Assembly (NCBI GenBank): GCA_024508855.1
Contig: JANINJ010000074.1
Location: 62,001 to 126,000 of the forward strand
From: Xanthobacteraceae bacterium
Lineage (GTDB): Bacteria; Pseudomonadota; Alphaproteobacteria; Rhizobiales; Xanthobacteraceae
Direction: 5' to 3'
Length of the DNA: 64,000 nt
Position numbers and translations under genes: made by a program
The notes under the pieces: generated by a model
The model's input: the letters and a program-made list of their open reading frames with translations, nothing else
Database searches by the model: none
What the model was told of the DNA's origin: nothing
Shown here: positions 39,638 to 49,219 of the stretch, one piece after another
Position numbering within the stretch: position 1 is the stretch's first letter
How the letters are laid out: every line of letters starts with the position of its first letter

Positions 39638-39942
39638 CAATCGGTCTTGGCCATTATCTCGCGGTCGCCGCGACGCTGTTCACGCTCGGCATCCTCGGCA
39701 TCTTCCTCAACCGGAAGAACGTCATCGTCATCCTGATGTCGATCGAGCTGATCCTGCTCGCGGTCAACATCAACCTGGTGGCGTTCTCGTCGTTCCTGCA
39801 CGATATCGTCGGCCAGATTTTCGCGCTGCTGGTGCTCACCGTCGCCGCCGCCGAGGCGGCGATCGGCCTCGCCGTGCTGGTCGTGTATTTCCGCAACCGC
39901 GGTTCGATCGCGGTTGAAGACATCAATATGATGAAGGGCTGA
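39634..39942 (+). CDS. nuoK: NADH-quinone oxidoreductase subunit K
   Basis: 102-residue three-helix membrane subunit from ATG 39634 ([16 protein letters not shown]), overlapping the nuoJ stop; an in-frame GTG at 39625 is less likely. The helix-2 and helix-3 glutamates used for proton transfer are visible in [15 protein letters not shown] and [17 protein letters not shown]. Confidence 0.99.
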   Translation: MTIGLGHYLAVAATLFTLGILGIFLNRKNVIVILMSIELILLAVNINLVAFSSFLHDIVGQIFALLVLTVAAAEAAIGLAVLVVYFRNRGSIAVEDINMMKG

Positions 39943-39949
39943 GGCAGAT

Positions 39950-42019
39950 ATGATCCAGGCGATTGTTTTTCTGCCGCTGCTCGGCGCCATCCTGGCGGGG
40001 CTCATTGCCCTTGCCGGTGCGCACGCGCGCAACCCGAGCGGGGACACCATCGAACACGGGCATGACGATCACGCCCACGCGTCTCACGCGCATGACGATC
40101 ACGGTCACGACGACGCCCATGGCCACGACGATCATCACGCACCGGCCGAGCCGCCGGCGGCGGGCACTGCCGCGGCCGAACTGATTACCACGGCGCTGCT
40201 GTTCGTTTCCGCGGCGCTGTCGTGGATCACCTTCGTCAATGTCGGCTTCATGAAGCAGGACACGCTGGTCCATGTGTTGCCGTGGATCAATTCCGGCGAC
40301 CTGCAGATCGCGTGGTCGCTGCGCGTCGATACGCTGACGGCGGTGATGCTGGTCGTCGTCACCACGGTGTCGTCGCTCGTGCATTTCTACTCGATCGGCT
40401 ACATGGACGAGGATCCGAACCGGCCGCGCTTCTTCGGGTACCTGTCGCTGTTCACCTTCGCGATGCTGATGCTGGTGACCTCCGACAACCTGGTGCAGTT
40501 GTTCTTCGGCTGGGAAGGCGTCGGTCTGGCAAGCTACCTGCTGATCGGCTTCTGGTATCAGAAGCCGTCGGCCAACGCGGCGGCGATCAAGGCCTTCGTG
40601 GTCAACCGCGTCGGCGACTTCGGCTTCTCGCTCGGCATCTTCGCGATTTTCATGCTGATCGGCTCGGTCGATTTCGAGACCATCTTCCATGCCGCGCCGG
40701 GCCTCACCGGCAAGACCATCGATTTCCTCGGCTGGCAGGTCGATGCGCTGACGCTGACGTGTCTGCTGCTATTCATGGGCGCGATGGGCAAATCGGCGCA
40801 GTTCCTGCTGCACACCTGGTTGCCGGATGCGATGGAAGGTCCGACCCCGGTGTCGGCGCTGATCCACGCCGCGACCATGGTCACCGCCGGCGTGTTCATG
40901 GTGGCGCGGTTGTCGCCGTTGTTCGAACTGGCGCCGAACGCGCAGGCTTTCGTGATGCTGATCGGCGGCACCACCGCGATGTTCGCGGCGACCATCGGCC
41001 TCGTGCAGAACGACATCAAGCGCATCGTCGCGTACTCGACTTGTTCGCAGCTCGGCTACATGTTCGTGGCGATGGGAGCGGGGGCCTATTCGGTGGGCAT
41101 GTTCCACCTGTTCACCCACGCTTTCTTCAAGGCGCTGCTGTTCCTAGGCTCCGGCTCGGTGATCTACGCGATGCACCACGAGCAGGACATCCGCAAGATG
41201 GGCGGCCTGTGGCGCAAGATTCCCTACACCTACGTCACCATGGTGATCGGCACGCTGGCGCTGACCGGCTTCCCGCTGACCGCCGGCTTCTTCTCCAAGG
41301 ACGCCATCATCGAGTCGGCCTACGTGTCGCAGAATCCGTTCGCGTTCTACGGCTTCCTGATGACGGTGATCGCCGCCGGCCTGACCTCGTTCTACTCCTG
41401 GCGCCTGATCTTCAAGACCTTCCACGGCAAGCCGCACGACCAGCATCACTACGATGCCGCGCATGAGCCGCCGCTGTGGCTGCTGATTCCGCTCGGCGTG
41501 CTGGCGGCCGGATCGATCCTCGCCGGCTTCCCGTTCAAGGAACTGTTCGCTGGCCACGGTATCGAGGAATTCTTCCGCGAGTCGCTGAAGATGCACCCGA
41601 ACATCATCGAGGAGATGCACCACATCCCCGAGACCATCAAGAACCTGCCGTTCGTGATGATGGTCATCGGCTTCATCGTGGCCTTCATCTTCTACATCCG
41701 CAGGCCGGACCTACCGGTCGAACTCGCGGAGCAGCAGCCGCTGCTCTACAAGTTCCTGCTCAACAAGTGGTACTTCGATGAGCTGTACGACGTTCTTTTC
41801 GTGCGCTCGGCGAAGTGGCTCGGCCGCGTCCTGTGGAAGGACGGCGACGGCTTCATCATCGACGGCTTCGGCCCGAACGGGGTCGCGGCCCGGGTGCTGG
41901 ATGCGGCGCGCGGCGTCAAGCGCGTCCAGACCGGCTACCTCTATCACTACGCATTCGTGATGCTGATCGGCGTCGCGGGTCTCATCACCTGGTTCATGTT
42001 CGGTCTTGGGGGCCAATAA
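39950..42019 (+). CDS. nuoL: NADH-quinone oxidoreductase subunit L with His-rich loop
   Basis: 689-residue antiporter-like subunit, distal pump module of complex I with the long lateral helix. Core motifs: [90 protein letters not shown], and the lysine helix around [18 protein letters not shown]. An unusual insertion between helix 1 (residues ~3-24) and helix 2 (~75 onward) contains 12 His and 8 Asp within residues 36-63, arranged as HDDH-like repeats. Seven bases separate it from nuoK. Confidence 0.98.
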   Translation: MIQAIVFLPLLGAILAGLIALAGAHARNPSGDTIEHGHDDHAHASHAHDDHGHDDAHGHDDHHAPAEPPAAGTAAAELITTALLFVSAALSWITFVNVGFMKQDTLVHVLPWINSGDLQIAWSLRVDTLTAVMLVVVTTVSSLVHFYSIGYMDEDPNRPRFFGYLSLFTFAMLMLVTSDNLVQLFFGWEGVGLASYLLIGFWYQKPSANAAAIKAFVVNRVGDFGFSLGIFAIFMLIGSVDFETIFHAAPGLTGKTIDFLGWQVDALTLTCLLLFMGAMGKSAQFLLHTWLPDAMEGPTPVSALIHAATMVTAGVFMVARLSPLFELAPNAQAFVMLIGGTTAMFAATIGLVQNDIKRIVAYSTCSQLGYMFVAMGAGAYSVGMFHLFTHAFFKALLFLGSGSVIYAMHHEQDIRKMGGLWRKIPYTYVTMVIGTLALTGFPLTAGFFSKDAIIESAYVSQNPFAFYGFLMTVIAAGLTSFYSWRLIFKTFHGKPHDQHHYDAAHEPPLWLLIPLGVLAAGSILAGFPFKELFAGHGIEEFFRESLKMHPNIIEEMHHIPETIKNLPFVMMVIGFIVAFIFYIRRPDLPVELAEQQPLLYKFLLNKWYFDELYDVLFVRSAKWLGRVLWKDGDGFIIDGFGPNGVAARVLDAARGVKRVQTGYLYHYAFVMLIGVAGLITWFMFGLGGQ

Positions 42020-42021
42020 CG

Positions 42022-43530
42022 ATGACCTGGCCCATTCTCTCCGTAATCACTGCTCTGCCGACCGTCGGCGCGCTGCTGGTGTTTTTGATGGCACGTGGCG
42101 GCGAAGAAGCCGCGGCACGCAACGCACGCTGGATCGCGCTGTGGACCACGGTGATCGTGTTTGCCATCTCGCTACTCCTGATCGCGCGGTTCGATCCGTC
42201 GCAGGCCGGCTTCCAGTTCGTGGAAGAGGGCAGGTGGCTGGCCTCGACCATCGGCTACAAGATGGGCGTCGACGGCATTTCGCTGCCGTTCGTCATCCTC
42301 ACCACCGCCTTGATGCCGTTCTGCATCGTCGCGAGCTGGAAGTCGGTCGCCAAGCGCGTGCCGGCTTACATGATGGCGTTCCTGGTTCTGGAATCGCTGA
42401 TGATCGGCACCTTCTCGGCGCTCGATCTGGTGCTGTTCTACGTCTTCTTCGAAGGCGGCCTGATCCCGATGTTCCTGATCATCGGCGTCTGGGGCGGTCC
42501 GCGCCGCGTCTATGCCAGCTTCAAGTTCTTCCTCTACACGCTGCTCGGCTCGGTGCTCATGCTTCTGGCGATCATGGCGCTGTACTGGAATGCCGGCACC
42601 ACCGACATCCCGACGCTGATGACGACGGCGGTGCCGCGGTCATTGCAGACCTGGGCGTGGCTGGCGTTCTTCGCCTCGTTCGCGGTGAAGATGCCGATGT
42701 GGCCGGTGCACACCTGGCTGCCGGACGCGCACGTCGAAGCGCCGACCGCGGGCTCGGTGATCCTCGCCGCGATCCTGCTGAAGATGGGCGGTTACGGCTT
42801 CCTGCGCTTCTCGTTGCCGATGTTCCCGCTGGCGTCGCATGATTTCGCGCCGCTGGTGTACACGCTGTCCGTCGTCGCCATCATCTACACCTCGCTGGTG
42901 GCGCTGGTGCAGGAGGACATGAAGAAGCTGATCGCCTATTCGTCGGTCGCGCATATGGGCTTCGTCACCATGGGCATCTTCGCCGGCACCATGCAGGGCG
43001 TGGCCGGCGGCGTGTTCCAGATGATCTCGCACGGCATCGTCTCCGGCGCGCTGTTCCTCTGCGTCGGCGTAGTCTACGACCGCATGCACACCCGCGAGAT
43101 CGCGGCCTATGGCGGCCTCGTCAACCGGATGCCGCTCTACGCGCTGGCGTTCATGGTGTTCACCATGGCCAATGTCGGCCTGCCGGGCACCTCGGGCTTC
43201 GTCGGTGAATTCCTGTCGCTGATCGGGACCTTCAAGGTCTCGCTGCCGACCGCGTTCTTCGCCACCTTCGGCGTCATCCTGTCGGCGGCCTATGCCTTGT
43301 GGCTGTACCGCAAGATCGTGTTCGGCGCGCTGGTGAAGCCCTCGCTGGCGACGATCAAGGATCTCACCTTCCGCGAGGTACTGACGCTCGCGCCGCTGCT
43401 GATCCTCACCGTCCTGTTCGGCGTCTATCCGAAGCCGGTGCTCGATATGTCGGCGGCGTCGGTACAGCAACTCGTCACCAATTACAGCCATGCGATCACT
43501 GCCGTGAAGGCAGCGGCGCTGATGCATTGA
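42022..43530 (+). CDS. nuoM: NADH-quinone oxidoreductase subunit M
   Basis: 502-residue antiporter-like proton-pumping subunit from ATG 42022 ([21 protein letters not shown]), 2 bp after the nuoL stop. Visible signatures: [35 protein letters not shown] with the key Glu, [36 protein letters not shown], and [19 protein letters not shown]. About 14 helices. Confidence 0.99.
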   Translation: MTWPILSVITALPTVGALLVFLMARGGEEAAARNARWIALWTTVIVFAISLLLIARFDPSQAGFQFVEEGRWLASTIGYKMGVDGISLPFVILTTALMPFCIVASWKSVAKRVPAYMMAFLVLESLMIGTFSALDLVLFYVFFEGGLIPMFLIIGVWGGPRRVYASFKFFLYTLLGSVLMLLAIMALYWNAGTTDIPTLMTTAVPRSLQTWAWLAFFASFAVKMPMWPVHTWLPDAHVEAPTAGSVILAAILLKMGGYGFLRFSLPMFPLASHDFAPLVYTLSVVAIIYTSLVALVQEDMKKLIAYSSVAHMGFVTMGIFAGTMQGVAGGVFQMISHGIVSGALFLCVGVVYDRMHTREIAAYGGLVNRMPLYALAFMVFTMANVGLPGTSGFVGEFLSLIGTFKVSLPTAFFATFGVILSAAYALWLYRKIVFGALVKPSLATIKDLTFREVLTLAPLLILTVLFGVYPKPVLDMSAASVQQLVTNYSHAITAVKAAALMH

Positions 43531-43555
43531 ATACGGCAGGCCAGGACCGCACCCC

Positions 43556-44992
43556 ATGAACTTTACTCCCGCCGGATATTCGCTGCTCCCCGTGGTGCCG
43601 GAGATCGTGCTCGCCGTTGGCGCGATGCTGCTGCTGATGCTCGGGGCCTATCGTGGCCAGCGCGTCACGTCGCTGGTCGTCGCCCTTGCGGTTTGTCTGC
43701 TGATCCTCACCGGCGCGCTCGAACTGTGGCTGCCGGCCGGCAAGCTGGTCACCTTCGGCGGCAGCTTCGTCGTCGACAGCTACGCGCGCTTCCTCAAGGT
43801 ACTGGCGCTGGTCGGTTCGGCCACGACGCTACTGCTGTCGCTTGAATTCCTTGGCGACCAGTCGCGGCGCATCTTCGAATACGCCATCCTGATCCTGATC
43901 TCGACCACCGGCATGATGGTGCTGATCTCGGCCGGCGACCTCATCATGCTCTATCTCGGCCTCGAACTGATGAGCCTTGCGCTCTATGTCGTGGCGGCGA
44001 GCAACCGCGACAACGTCAAGTCGACCGAAGCGGGGCTGAAGTACTTCGTGCTCGGTGCGCTGTCGTCGGGCATGCTGCTCTACGGCATGTCGCTGATCTA
44101 TGGCTTCACCGGCACCGTCGGCTTTGCCGGCATCGCCGCCGCCGCAAAGTCCGGCAGCATCGGCGTCGCCTTCGGCATCGTGTTCCTGCTCGCAGGCCTT
44201 TGCTTCAAGGTCTCCGCCGTGCCGTTCCACATGTGGACGCCGGACGTCTATGAGGGCGCCCCGACGCCCGTTACTGCGTTCTTCGCCTCGGCGCCGAAAG
44301 TTGCGGCGATGGCAGTGTTCGTTCGCGTTGCATTGACGGCATTCCCCAACATCGTCCACGAGTGGCAGCAGATCGTGGTGTTCGTGTCGATCGCCTCGAT
44401 GGCGCTGGGTTCGTTCGCGGCGATCGGGCAACGCAACATCAAGCGCCTGATGGCGTATTCGTCGATCGGCCACATGGGCTTCGCGCTGGTCGGCCTCGCG
44501 GCCGGCACTGCCGAGGGTGTGCAGGGCGTTGTGCTGTATCTCGCGATCTACGTGGCGATGACGCTCGGATCGTTCGCCGTCATCCTCACCATGAAGCGCA
44601 ACGGGCAGCCGACCGAGCAGGTCAGCGATTTCGCCGGGCTGTCGCGCACCAACCCGGTGCTGGCATTCTTCTTCGCGATGCTGCTGTTCTCGCTGGCCGG
44701 CGTGCCGCCGCTCGCGGGCTTCTTCGCCAAGTTCTACGTGTTCACCGCCGCCATCAAGGCCGGGCTGTTCACGCTGTCGGTGATCGGCGTGCTGACCAGC
44801 GTGGTGGGCGCGTTCTACTATCTCAACATCGTCAAGGTGATGTATTTCGACGAGCCGGCCGGTGCGGTCGATCCGATGCGGGTCGAACTGCGCACGGTGC
44901 TGGCGGTCGCGGGCATCTTCAACCTGCTGTTCGTCGCCTATCCGGGGCCGCTGGTCAGCGCGGCGACGGCTGCCGCGAAGTCGCTGTTCTGA
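43556..44992 (+). CDS. nuoN: NADH-quinone oxidoreductase subunit N
   Basis: 478-residue antiporter-like subunit, last of the nuo genes. Visible: YLGLELMSLALYVVAASNRDNVKSTEAGLKYFVLGALSSGMLLYG, VPFHMWTPDVYEGAPTPVTAFFASAPKVAA and RNIKRLMAYSSIGHMGF. Its TGA overlaps the ATG of birA, so downstream genes are likely co-transcribed with the nuo operon. Confidence 0.99.
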   Translation: MNFTPAGYSLLPVVPEIVLAVGAMLLLMLGAYRGQRVTSLVVALAVCLLILTGALELWLPAGKLVTFGGSFVVDSYARFLKVLALVGSATTLLLSLEFLGDQSRRIFEYAILILISTTGMMVLISAGDLIMLYLGLELMSLALYVVAASNRDNVKSTEAGLKYFVLGALSSGMLLYGMSLIYGFTGTVGFAGIAAAAKSGSIGVAFGIVFLLAGLCFKVSAVPFHMWTPDVYEGAPTPVTAFFASAPKVAAMAVFVRVALTAFPNIVHEWQQIVVFVSIASMALGSFAAIGQRNIKRLMAYSSIGHMGFALVGLAAGTAEGVQGVVLYLAIYVAMTLGSFAVILTMKRNGQPTEQVSDFAGLSRTNPVLAFFFAMLLFSLAGVPPLAGFFAKFYVFTAAIKAGLFTLSVIGVLTSVVGAFYYLNIVKVMYFDEPAGAVDPMRVELRTVLAVAGIFNLLFVAYPGPLVSAATAAAKSLF

Positions 44993-45798
44993 TGGCGTTG
45001 ACGCTCGGCCCACGGGCACGTGCGGCGGGCTATGGGCTGGTTGCGTTCGATGCCATCGGCTCCACCAATGCCGAGGCGCTTGCCGCGGCACGCAGCGGCG
45101 AGCGTCAATCGACATGGTTCGTCACCACCGAACAGACCGCGGGGCGGGGCCGGCGGCAGCGGGTGTGGGTGGCGCCGCGCGGTAATCTCGCCAGCAGCAT
45201 TCTTGAAGTCAGCGATGTGTCGCCCTCGGTTGCGGCGACGCTGGGCTTCGTCGCCGGCGTGGCGCTGGAGCAGGCGGTGCGCACCGTCAGCCTCGAAGCG
45301 TCGGTGCGCTCCGGGAAGGCGATCGATTACGCATTGAAATGGCCGAACGACGTGCTCGCTAGCAAGCAGAAGCTGTCGGGCATTTTGCTTGAGGCTGAAG
45401 CGGTGGCCGGCGAGCGTCTCGCGGTGGTGGCGGGGATCGGCACCAATGTCATCGCCGCGCCCGAAGGCACGCCATATCCGGCGACCTCCCTGCGCGCGCT
45501 CGGCGTCGACGTCACCGCCGAGGATGTGTTCAGCGCGTTGTCCGATGCCTGGGCCGAATTGTTTCCGATCTGGGATCACGGTCGCGGCTTTGCCGAGATC
45601 CGCCGGCGCTGGCTGGCGCGGGCGGCGGGGCTGGGCGAGCCGGTCTCGATTCAATCCGGCGCGACTACCCTGGACGGAACGTTCGAGACCATCGACGAGA
45701 CCGGCTGTATGGTGATCGCGACGACCGACGGCAAGCGCGCGACGATTGCCGCCGGGGATGTGTATTTCGGTTCGGTCGCCTCTGCGGGAAGGGCATAA
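44992..45798 (+). CDS. birA: Biotin--[acetyl-CoA-carboxylase] ligase
   Basis: 268-residue catalytic-only BirA (class I: no N-terminal DNA-binding domain). It joins biotin to acetyl-CoA carboxylase via biotinyl-AMP. Motifs: FDAIGSTNAEALAAARSGE, TTEQTAGRGRRQRVWVAPRGNLASSIL (biotin/ATP loop), YALKWPNDVLASKQKLSGILLEAE and GIGTNVIAAP. It overlaps nuoN upstream and rnj downstream (TAATG). The position after nuoN is common in Rhizobiales. Confidence 0.97.
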   Translation: MALTLGPRARAAGYGLVAFDAIGSTNAEALAAARSGERQSTWFVTTEQTAGRGRRQRVWVAPRGNLASSILEVSDVSPSVAATLGFVAGVALEQAVRTVSLEASVRSGKAIDYALKWPNDVLASKQKLSGILLEAEAVAGERLAVVAGIGTNVIAAPEGTPYPATSLRALGVDVTAEDVFSALSDAWAELFPIWDHGRGFAEIRRRWLARAAGLGEPVSIQSGATTLDGTFETIDETGCMVIATTDGKRATIAAGDVYFGSVASAGRA

Positions 45799-47465
45799 TG
45801 CGTCCGGATGAACTAACTTTCACGCCGCTCGGCGGCGTCGGCGAGATCGGCATGAACCTGTCGATCTACGGGCTCGGCAACCGGCATCAGCGAAGCTGGC
45901 TGGCGGTGGATCTCGGCGTCTCGTTCGGCGACGAGGAGCATCTGCCCGGCATCGATCTCATCATGCCCGACATTCGCTACCTCGAGAAAGAACGCAAGAA
46001 CCTGGTCGGGCTGGTGCTGACTCACGCCCATGAAGACCACTTCGGCGCCATCATCGACCTGTGGCCGAAGCTGCAATGCCCGATCTACGCCACCAAATTC
46101 AGCGCTGCGCTGTTCGAGGCCAAATGCGCCGCCGAGCGTAACGCGCCGAAGATTCCGGTCACCGTCGTGCCGTCGGGCGGGCGGATCGATCTCGGGCCGT
46201 TCAACGTCGAATTCATTCCGGTGGCGCATTCGATTCCGGAATCGCATGCACTGGCGATTCACACTTCCGCCGGCACGGTGCTGCACACCGGCGACTGGAA
46301 GCTCGATCCGACGCCGATCACCGGCCTGCCGACCGACGAGCGCCGGCTGCGCGAACTCGGTGACGAGGGCGTGCTGGCGCTGATCGGCGATTCCACCAAT
46401 GCGGTACGCGATGGCCGCTCGCCGTCCGAAATCGAAGTCGCCGCGAACCTGGCCAAGCTGGTGCAGGGCGCGCGGGGACGCGTGGCGGTCACGACCTTTG
46501 CCTCCAACGTCGCCCGCATTCGCGCCGTTGCCGATGCGGCGCGCGCGGCGGGCCGCGAGGTCGTGCTGGTCGGGCGTGCGATGGAGCGCGTGGCGCAGGT
46601 GGCGCGTGAGACCGGGCATCTCGACGGCGTGCAGAATTTCCGCGGCGCCGATTACTACGGACACTTTCCGCCGGACAAGGTGCTGGCGCTGTGCACCGGC
46701 AGCCAGGGCGAACCGCGCGCGGCGCTGGCGCGCATCGCCAACGACGATCATCCGCAGGTGACGCTGAACAAGGGCGACACGGTGATCTTCTCGTCGCGCA
46801 CCATTCCGGGCAACGAAAAGCCGGTCGGCGCCATCATCAACGGACTGGTGTCGCAGGGCATCGAGGTCATCACCGATCGCACCCATCTCGTGCATGTCTC
46901 CGGCCATCCGCGCCGCGACGAATTGCGCGACATGATCTCGTGGGTACGCCCGCAGGTGCTGATCCCGGTGCACGGCGAGGCGCTGCATCTGCACGAACAC
47001 GCCAAGCTGGCGCGCGCTGCCGGCGTCCCGAAGGTGCTGATCTGCAAGAACGGCGACATCGTGCGGTTGGGGCCGGGCGAAGCGTCGATCATCGGCGAGG
47101 TGCCCGCGGGCCGCATCTACAAGGACGGTATGCTGCTCGAGGAATCGAAGTCGCGTGCGGTGGTCGAGCGGCGCAAGATGGCCTTCGCCGGTTGCGTGTT
47201 CGTCGCTCTTGCGGTGAGCGAGAAAGGCGAACTGGCGGACGACCCGGAAGTCGATCTGGTCGGCATTCCGGAGAAGAATGTCGCGGGCGAGCTGCTCGAC
47301 GATGTGGTATTCGATGCCGTGGTGTCGACCGTCGAGGGACTGCCGCGGGCGCGGCGGCGCGATCCGGATGCGATGGCGGAATCGGTGCGCCGCGCCGTGC
47401 GCTCCGCGGTGTCCGAACAGTGGGGCAAGAAGCCGCTGTGTATCGTTCACGTGTTGGTTGTGTAG
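45798..47465 (+). CDS. rnj: Ribonuclease J
   Basis: 555-residue metallo-beta-lactamase/beta-CASP ribonuclease for rRNA and mRNA 5' maturation and decay. The zinc motif THAHEDHFGA is at residues 75-84 (His76, His78, Asp80, His81). Later metal/catalytic positions include GDWKLDPTPI, GDSTN, SGHPRRDELRDMISWVRPQVLIPVHGE, and the beta-CASP segment TGSQGEPRAALARIA. The C-terminal ~100 residues form the family's accessory domain. Overlaps the birA stop. Confidence 0.97.
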   Translation: MRPDELTFTPLGGVGEIGMNLSIYGLGNRHQRSWLAVDLGVSFGDEEHLPGIDLIMPDIRYLEKERKNLVGLVLTHAHEDHFGAIIDLWPKLQCPIYATKFSAALFEAKCAAERNAPKIPVTVVPSGGRIDLGPFNVEFIPVAHSIPESHALAIHTSAGTVLHTGDWKLDPTPITGLPTDERRLRELGDEGVLALIGDSTNAVRDGRSPSEIEVAANLAKLVQGARGRVAVTTFASNVARIRAVADAARAAGREVVLVGRAMERVAQVARETGHLDGVQNFRGADYYGHFPPDKVLALCTGSQGEPRAALARIANDDHPQVTLNKGDTVIFSSRTIPGNEKPVGAIINGLVSQGIEVITDRTHLVHVSGHPRRDELRDMISWVRPQVLIPVHGEALHLHEHAKLARAAGVPKVLICKNGDIVRLGPGEASIIGEVPAGRIYKDGMLLEESKSRAVVERRKMAFAGCVFVALAVSEKGELADDPEVDLVGIPEKNVAGELLDDVVFDAVVSTVEGLPRARRRDPDAMAESVRRAVRSAVSEQWGKKPLCIVHVLVV

Positions 47466-47475
47466 GAGAAGCATG

Positions 47476-47880
47476 ATGTTGGGCCGGCTCAATCACGTCG
47501 CCATCGCCGTCAAGGACGCAGAGAAGGCGGCGAAGATCTACGGCACCGCCTTCGGCGCCGAGATTTCGGACGCGGTGCCGCTGCCGGAGCACGGCGTCAT
47601 CACCGTGTTCGCAACGCTGCCGAACACCAAGATCGAATTCATCCAGCCGCTTGGCGACAACTCGCCGATCGCGAAATTCGTCGAGCGCAATGCCGACGGC
47701 GGCATCCATCACATCTGCTATGAAGTGCCCGATATCCTCGCCGCGCGCGATACGCTGGTGAAGGAGGGCGCTCGCGTACTCGGCGACGGCGAGCCGAAGA
47801 TCGGCGCGCACGGCAAGCCGGTGCTGTTCCTGCATCCGAAGGATTTCTCCGGAGCGCTCGTCGAAATCGAACAGGCGTAA
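47476..47880 (+). CDS. mce: Methylmalonyl-CoA epimerase
   Basis: 134-residue vicinal-oxygen-chelate protein that interconverts (R)- and (S)-methylmalonyl-CoA in the propionyl-CoA pathway. Metal ligands: His in LNHVAIAVKDAEKAAKIY, His in GGIHHICYEVPDI, Glu in ALVEIEQA. Of two adjacent ATGs (47473 and 47476), the second sits 5 nt from the AGGAGA at 47465-47470 and is preferred. It lies 10 nt after rnj. Confidence 0.95.
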   Translation: MLGRLNHVAIAVKDAEKAAKIYGTAFGAEISDAVPLPEHGVITVFATLPNTKIEFIQPLGDNSPIAKFVERNADGGIHHICYEVPDILAARDTLVKEGARVLGDGEPKIGAHGKPVLFLHPKDFSGALVEIEQA

Positions 47881-47884
47881 GGCC

Positions 47885-48178
47885 ATGGCCTATACCATCT
47901 CGTCCATTCTCGCGATCTACTTCGTGCTGTGGTGGGTCGTGCTGTTCGTCACCCTGCCGTTCGGCGTCCGGACGCAATCGGAAGGGGACGAAACCATTCC
48001 CGGCACCGAGCCGGGTGCTCCCATCGCGACGATGATGGCACGCAAGCTGATCTGGACGACGGTGCTGTCGGCGGTGATCTTCGCCGTGGCATTTCTGTTC
48101 TACTGGCTGGGATTTTTCCGGATCGACCGCCTGACGGAGCTGATGGGATTATCGCACTGGAGTACCCGCAGCTATTGA
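47885..48178 (+). CDS. DUF1467 family membrane protein
   Basis: 97-residue two-helix membrane protein: SSILAIYFVLWWVVLFVTLPFGVRTQ followed by a short polar loop (EGDETIPGTEPGAP) and IWTTVLSAVIFAVAFLFYWLGFF. This is the DUF1467 pattern. It lies 4 bp after mce, the usual alphaproteobacterial context (mce-DUF1467-proS). Function unknown. It is the last gene of the run that began with nuoA. Confidence 0.93.
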   Translation: MAYTISSILAIYFVLWWVVLFVTLPFGVRTQSEGDETIPGTEPGAPIATMMARKLIWTTVLSAVIFAVAFLFYWLGFFRIDRLTELMGLSHWSTRSY

Positions 48179-48754
48179 TGCCGGCGTAATTTCACGATGT
48201 GGAATTCATTGTTGCGAAAGATCATTCGCGGCTAGCGGGCTGACGCGCCGCAAGCTTTTCGCGCGCGCCGCGAGGGCCGGGATCATGCGGTTTTTTGAAA
48301 GACGTTGTTCTTGAAAGACGTTGGCTCGAAAAAAAGAGCAGGGACAAAGCCCCTGCTCGGAAATTGTGTCGACCCTATTACCCCGAATGATCAGATTTAT
48401 CGTTGATTGACGGGGTGACGCCGCTTGTGCGCGTCAGGGCTCCTCCCGAGACTTGGACCACCAGACTTTGCCCAGAGGGCTGCCTGCAATTTGGATTGGT
48501 AGCCCATCTTTTTTGCTTTGTCACGATCTTCTGGAACAAAAATTCAAATTTCATGTTGCGCGCGAAATAACGAGGTTTTCGAGCACTTTTCAGCGGGCAT
48601 CGAGGGCTTTTTTTGCACCGCAATACAGCGGTCCGGTCTCGTTTGCGTGCGGCAGCATCGTCGCGATGTGCAGCGGTGCGTGCAGTTATCCGGGAACCTG
48701 ATCTCGACTCCCGACTCTGAGCGTGATAGCTGGCAACGCGAAAGGCGGGCGATC
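48179..48754. other. Gene-poor region before the copper operon
   Basis: 576 bases with no confident gene. It holds a 13-bp direct repeat TTGAAAGACGTTG (48295-48307 and 48311-48323), a strong minus-strand terminator (48329-48358) and, upstream of that on the minus strand, an 81-codon open frame (48378-48623) with no recognised family. Promoter elements of the copper operon must lie near 48650-48750 but are not evident. Confidence 0.6.
48329..48358 (-). terminator. Orphan intrinsic terminator on the minus strand
   Basis: On the minus strand: GAGCAGGG ... CCCTGCTC (8-bp stem, short loop) followed by seven T. It cannot serve the plus-strand genes, since no T-run follows on that strand. It lies ~20 nt beyond the stop of the small minus-strand frame at 48378-48623, suggesting a short minus-strand transcript. 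Confidence 0.8.
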
Positions 48755-49126
48755 ATGCGACGGCGGCTGGGAAGATTCCTTCCAATCGTCATGTTGGCGG
48801 TACTGGTGCAGATTTTTGCACCGATCGCAGCCTGCTGGGCTGCAACCGACGCGCTGTCGGATCCGTTTGCCGGCGCGATCTGTTCGCACCTCACCGATGC
48901 AACCTCGCCGCAAGGCGGCCAGACCGATCAGCAACAGGCGCACGGCGACTGTTGCCTGATTTGTTGCGCGGCGCATACCGCGACGCCGACCGCCGATCCG
49001 CAATCCTCGTTCAGCAAGCTGGCGCGCACGGCGGCAGTTGTCGTCTGGTTCGAACAGACGCCGGCATCGCATCGAGCGGCGGCGGCTTCCAACGCGCAGG
49101 CGCGCGGACCTCCCGTTATTTCCTGA
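48755..49126 (+). CDS. Small exported Cys/His-rich protein (DUF2946-like; PcuA position)
   Basis: 123-residue protein with a signal sequence (MRRRLGRFLPIVMLAVLVQIFAPIAACWA). A Cys-rich centre, HGDCCLICCAAHT, resembles the DUF2946 family associated with copper genes. It heads a five-gene cluster laid out like the copper-starvation operon pcuABCDE of Bradyrhizobium, occupying the pcuA position. Metal binding by the CC-x2-CC-x2-H cluster is inference. ATG 48755 is chosen because the preceding in-frame sequence lacks protein character and the signal peptide begins here. Confidence 0.75.
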   Translation: MRRRLGRFLPIVMLAVLVQIFAPIAACWAATDALSDPFAGAICSHLTDATSPQGGQTDQQQAHGDCCLICCAAHTATPTADPQSSFSKLARTAAVVVWFEQTPASHRAAAASNAQARGPPVIS

Positions 49127-49219
49127 CTGAACGACCTTCCACGATTGCAGCGGTTCGATCCGCCGCAATTCGATGTGTCTGCTCACGTCGGCAGTGTGTC
49201 CGGCATCAGGAAACAACCC

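Noticed and set aside
48378-48623. 81-codon minus-strand frame near the orphan terminator as a confident gene.
   Set aside because: No recognised family, no clear ribosome site and ordinary composition. It is kept only as part of a finding about a possible transcript, not as a CDS.
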